This document shows positions 60,560-64,000 of a stretch of 64,000 bases of DNA, in pieces. The DNA is taken from the NCBI GenBank assembly GCA_017311185.1, contig JAESUZ010005524.1, forward strand, positions 35,760 through 99,759, in the 5' to 3' direction. Both the position numbers and the translations under genes were made by a program. Source of the DNA: Proteles cristata cristata (lineage: Eukaryota; Chordata; Mammalia; Carnivora; Hyaenidae). The notes below the pieces were generated by a model. That model was not told where the DNA came from and made no database searches. It saw only the letters and a program-made list of their open reading frames with translations. How positions within the stretch are numbered: the first letter of the stretch is position 1; every line of letters starts with the position of its first letter.

Positions 60560-61845
60560 TAAAGACAGATGACCTGACCAACAGATTAGTACAAACAAAT
60601 CAGAAATAGATGCTGACATACAGTCATCTGATCTACATGACAAACATGACCACTGCCATGCATGGAAAAAACATGTATTCTTAAGAAATAGTGATGAGGC
60701 AACTAGACATTCATGTCCATCCTGAGCCCTGCCTCACACTAAATCCAAAAATCAACTCCAGGTGGACTATACATCTAAATATCAAAGTTAAAAAATCAAG
60801 GTTTTAAAAGAAACATAGAACATTTTGGTGATGTTAGAGAAAGCAAAGATTATAAACAGAACCCAAAAAGTGCTCATCCTAAAGGAAAAAACAGATACAT
60901 GGTGCTGTGTTAAAGTTAGCATCATCTGTTTGTAAAAACAAAACATCAAAAGTGAAAAGGCAAGCCACAAAATGTGAGAAGCTACTTGTAATACATATAT
61001 TTGGTCAATGACTCACATCCAAAATAAAAATTTTTTAAAACCTAATGAATAAGACATTCAACTAAAAAGGGGGGGGGGAAAAAAAGATCCAAACAGGCAC
61101 TTCATGAAAAGAGAGTATCTAAATGGTCAATAAGCACATGACAAGATGCTCAACTTAAATATCCTTGATCAACTTAAAGAAATGCAAATTAAAATCACAG
61201 CAACGTGTCATTACATACCCATCAGAATGTTTAAATGAAATGACACAAAATAATAAGTGTTAGTGAGGACGTGGAACTGAAACGCTCATATACTGCTGCC
61301 AGGAGTGTAAAATGATACAACCAGACAGGAAATTATGCAGGAAAGCTGCATGTAAGCATACCCTTGTCGCAGCAACTCCACTCCTTAACTATATTCTCAA
61401 CAGAAATGAATACATATGTTCACAATGATACTATCTGTAAAAGCCAAATACTAGAAACTACCCAAATGTCCATCAACATTAGAATGGATAAAATGTGGTA
61501 TATTCATGCAATAGATGAACACTTTACAACTACATGCAACAATATGGATCTCAAAAACAATGCTGAATGCCAAACATAAAGGAGCACATATTATATGACT
61601 GTTTACATTGCACAAAAACAGGCAAAACTAACCCGTGGCGTTGGAAGCTGGGATAGTAGTTATCCTGGGGGAGGAGGTGGGCAGACTGGGAAGAGGAACA
61701 AAGCGGACTGCTGGGGCTGTGATCTGGGTGTCGATCTTACACATGTAAGGTGCTGGGACCTTAGACACGTAAAGTTTCAGAAAATTCAACCTATATACAT
61801 ATGAATTGTACACTTCAAGTACGTATAATTTTTTTTTTTTTTTGA
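60560..61845 (+). mobile_element. LINE-1 ORF2 3' end and 3' UTR
   Basis: CAGGCACTTCATGAAAAGAG, AATAAGCACATGACAAGATG, CTACCCAAATGTCCATCAAC and GTACACTTCAAGTACGTATA are in order. Antisense to TTC3, decayed. Contains a 10-G run at 61069-61078. Confidence 0.85.
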
Positions 61846-62099
61846 AGATTACAAGAGTCATTCTTTCGCTGGAGACTAGAATGTCCAGTTTAACCTCTGA
61901 ATTACAGTAACCGGAGGAGGCAGCCTGAGGTCCAAGTCACACAGTGGGGCTAGAAAATCTCTAGGTCTTTGAGGACGTTGTTGAGCCACTAAATATACAA
62001 CCCTAGAGCCACATTCTTCTGGATTTCTTGAATGAGGTTAAGTTTTCTTCACCATTTAAACAGGGTTTTCTATTATTTGCAACCAAGTACATCATTATA

Positions 62100-63400
62100 C
62101 AATGGCATACCTCATCTCCTCACTACTTCTCTCCCCCAGATACTTTTAACAGCTGCCTCTACTGTCACCAATTCCTCTCATCCCAACCCACTCCAACCCA
62201 GCATCCATTCCAAGCTTCTCACAGACAGCTCTCCCTAAGGGAACTAAAAGATGTTCTTATTGCTCAGTCTAAATTCCATTTGGCTTCTCAGCAACAACAA
62301 GCAATACTGGCCACTCTCGCTCTCTCTTGCTTCCATGATATCATGCTTCCAGTTTTCCTCTTACCTCTCTGGTTGCCTCTTAACAGTCTCCCAAGCAGGT
62401 TCACCTTACCTTAACTGGCTGCTATTTGTGTCCCTCAAGGCTCGGTCCTAGTTCTCAGTTCATCCTCACTCCAGACCAGTGGGTCTCAACCTTGGTTACA
62501 CATGAGTAATATCTGGGGAGTTGCTAGAAGCCCAGTTAATTAAAAATCTCTGGTTTGGGGATATTTCTCCCAAGCTTGATTCCAGGGCTCAATAAAAGTT
62601 GAGAACTCACTCCCCAAGCAACCTCACCCATATCTACAACTTCAAATGATCTAGGTTAACCACCCCAGAATTTGTCTCCTGCCCAAATCTTTCCCTGGAG
62701 TCCCAGACCCACTTAACTCATTGCTGATGTGACATTCCAACTGGGATCCTTCAAGGACACTTCAACTCAGGATGGCCAAGAGTGAAGTCAAGATCTACTT
62801 CCTACAAATTTATCTCTTCCAGTGATCTCAGTATTAAGGAGGGAGCCCATAATCCAAGTTTCTGCTAAAGGCAGAAACTTCTTAGTAGCTCCAAACACCA
62901 AACTATAAGCAACCTTTGTCCCTTCTACTTTCAAAATATCTCGAATCCTCCACTTCTCCATTTCCACTACCATACCCTGCTCCAAGCTACCATCATCTCT
63001 GGCCTGGAGTACTGCAACAGCCTCCTAACCCACATTCTTTGTGCATCCCCTCCAAACCCATTCTCCTCACTACAACTAGATTGATCTTTTTAAGGTATTA
63101 ATCACGCCATCTCACCTCAATTTAAAATCCTTTACTCCCTTCTTGAGGCTTTTAAAGGCCCACAGTCTTAATGTAGCCTACAAGACCCTCCTTGGTTTAG
63201 CCCCTGACCACCACTCCCCTCTTCCGCTGTATTTAGGCCACCTGGCACACTATTAATTCCATGAATGCAACATCTTCCCTCTTACCACTGATCCACTATC
63301 TACAATATGGGAACTGTGTCTGTTTTTGCTCATTTCTGACATACCTAGAAGCAGAACTCCAATCACACTGGCTGAATCAATGTTGAATGCTATTGTTATT
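62100..63400 (+). mobile_element. LINE-2, about 1.3 kb, split by MER5A
   Basis: GTCCCTCAAGGCTCGGTCCT (62431) encodes the reverse transcriptase motif VPQGSVL. ATATCTCGAATCCTCCACTT, CTGGAGTACTGCAACAGCCT and TGTAGCCTACAAGACCCTCC follow in L2 order, and the end is an L2 3' end. Frames are broken; the 128-codon open frame at 62028 is part of it. Confidence 0.8.
62477..62611. mobile_element. MER5A-like (hAT-Charlie) element
   Basis: Terminal inverted repeats AGTGGGTCTCAACC at 62478-62491 and GTTGAGAACTCACT at 62598-62611; interior TAATATCTGGGGAGTTG. Inserted inside the L2. Confidence 0.8.
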
Positions 63401-63699
63401 ATAATTAACATGACATACAATCACATATGTTGTAAATACTACATGCATCAGTGTGCATGTATATAAATACATAAAAGCATGAACATATTTTTACATTTAC
63501 TAGCACATGACCATGTCCTCCCACTAAAACAAAGTGGCCGTGGTAAATTACATGGGGTTACTGTTCATCCAACCCAGTACAGCCTGAAACCTAAATACTC
63601 TGGAGGGCAGGTACACCTTTCAGAATAGCAATACCCTGAACAATACATCTCTGAAAACAGGAAAACTCAAGAAATGCAAATGGCTACTTACTCTTGAAG

Positions 63700-63755
63700 A
63701 CTGTGTGACATAATGGTTAGAGCACTAAACAGAGGGTAAGAGAGAGCTCCAGCCT
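63700..63755 (+). repeat. MIR 5' fragment
   Basis: GACATAATGGTTAGAGCACT is the MIR start. Confidence 0.5.
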
Positions 63756-64000
63756 AGACAATCCAACTGAATACATGTTACATGGCAAAATGTTATTTCT
63801 CCAGCCCCCTCACCTATTTCTTCATATACGATATGCTGCATTTTGCCCTGAAACATTAGCAATGAATACGTATTTCCCCTCCTCTAGCTTCCACGTAGAT
63901 TTGCTAGATTATTTCTGAGCTATCTCCTTCCGTAGCCCTAACCTTTTCCCAGAGATGAATAATAACTACCTAATGAAGGGGGAGGGCCACTAATTGTAGT

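Noticed and set aside
61069..61078. Run of ten G in an AT-rich context
   Set aside because: Single homopolymer inside an old L1; could be slippage or assembly error. No functional argument.
62028..62414. 128-codon plus-strand open frame
   Set aside because: Lies in a decayed L2 and shows only L2 remnants; no start context or conserved domain.
1..64000. CRISPR arrays, operons, phage or plasmid features, or a novel multi-gene system
   Set aside because: Nothing of the kind; the sequence is a vertebrate intron-rich gene with interspersed repeats.

Overview
The window is mammalian nuclear DNA from a cat-family carnivore. It has canonical GT-AG introns, and it carries about 32 copies of the carnivore tRNA-Lys-derived SINE in its feline form (head GGGGCGCCTGGGTGGCTCAG, a CT-rich stretch and an A-rich tail). 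It also carries carnivore LINE-1 3' ends and the usual ancient mammalian repeats (MIR, L2, MLT1, Tigger, MER5A). Species and chromosome cannot be fixed from the sequence alone.

There is one protein-coding gene, TTC3 (tetratricopeptide repeat domain 3, an E3 ubiquitin-protein ligase), on the minus strand. Twenty-five consecutive internal coding exons can be placed at 59844 down to 5829. Every one has AG and GT at its borders, the reading phases join without a break, and together they give 3,766 coding bases (about 1,255 codons, roughly residues 280-1560 of a protein of about 2,025). The 5' exons (N-terminus and start of the first TPR block) lie beyond the right edge. The 3' exons (rest of the coiled coil and the C-terminal RING-H2 domain) lie beyond the left edge, so no promoter, start codon, stop codon or polyadenylation site is in view.

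Layout from the 5' end of the gene: 59844-51753, end of the first TPR block; 50815-43745, linker with the region known as the Akt phosphorylation site; 38712-31600, second TPR block; 29258-27556, a Cys/His-rich zinc-binding-like module; 27013-25830, Lys/Glu-rich helix; 23879-20987, conserved helical domain; 20046-16732, Lys-rich linker and start of the next conserved block; 11760-10695, one 1,066-bp exon with a basic nuclear-type signal and a 17-residue tandem repeat; 9779-5829, start of the coiled coil. Both flanks (1-5828 and 59845-64000) are read as further TTC3 introns.

The rest is intron and repeats. Notable items are a U6 snRNA pseudogene with a SINE inserted beside it, a SINE inside a Tigger element, a SINE inside a SINE, two SINEs that used the same target, a MER5A inside an L2, and a 59-bp ATCT microsatellite. 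I found no new multi-gene system. The most useful leads concern TTC3 itself (a residue apparently missing near the Akt site, the coding repeat, the Cys/His module) and inverted SINE pairs near its exons.
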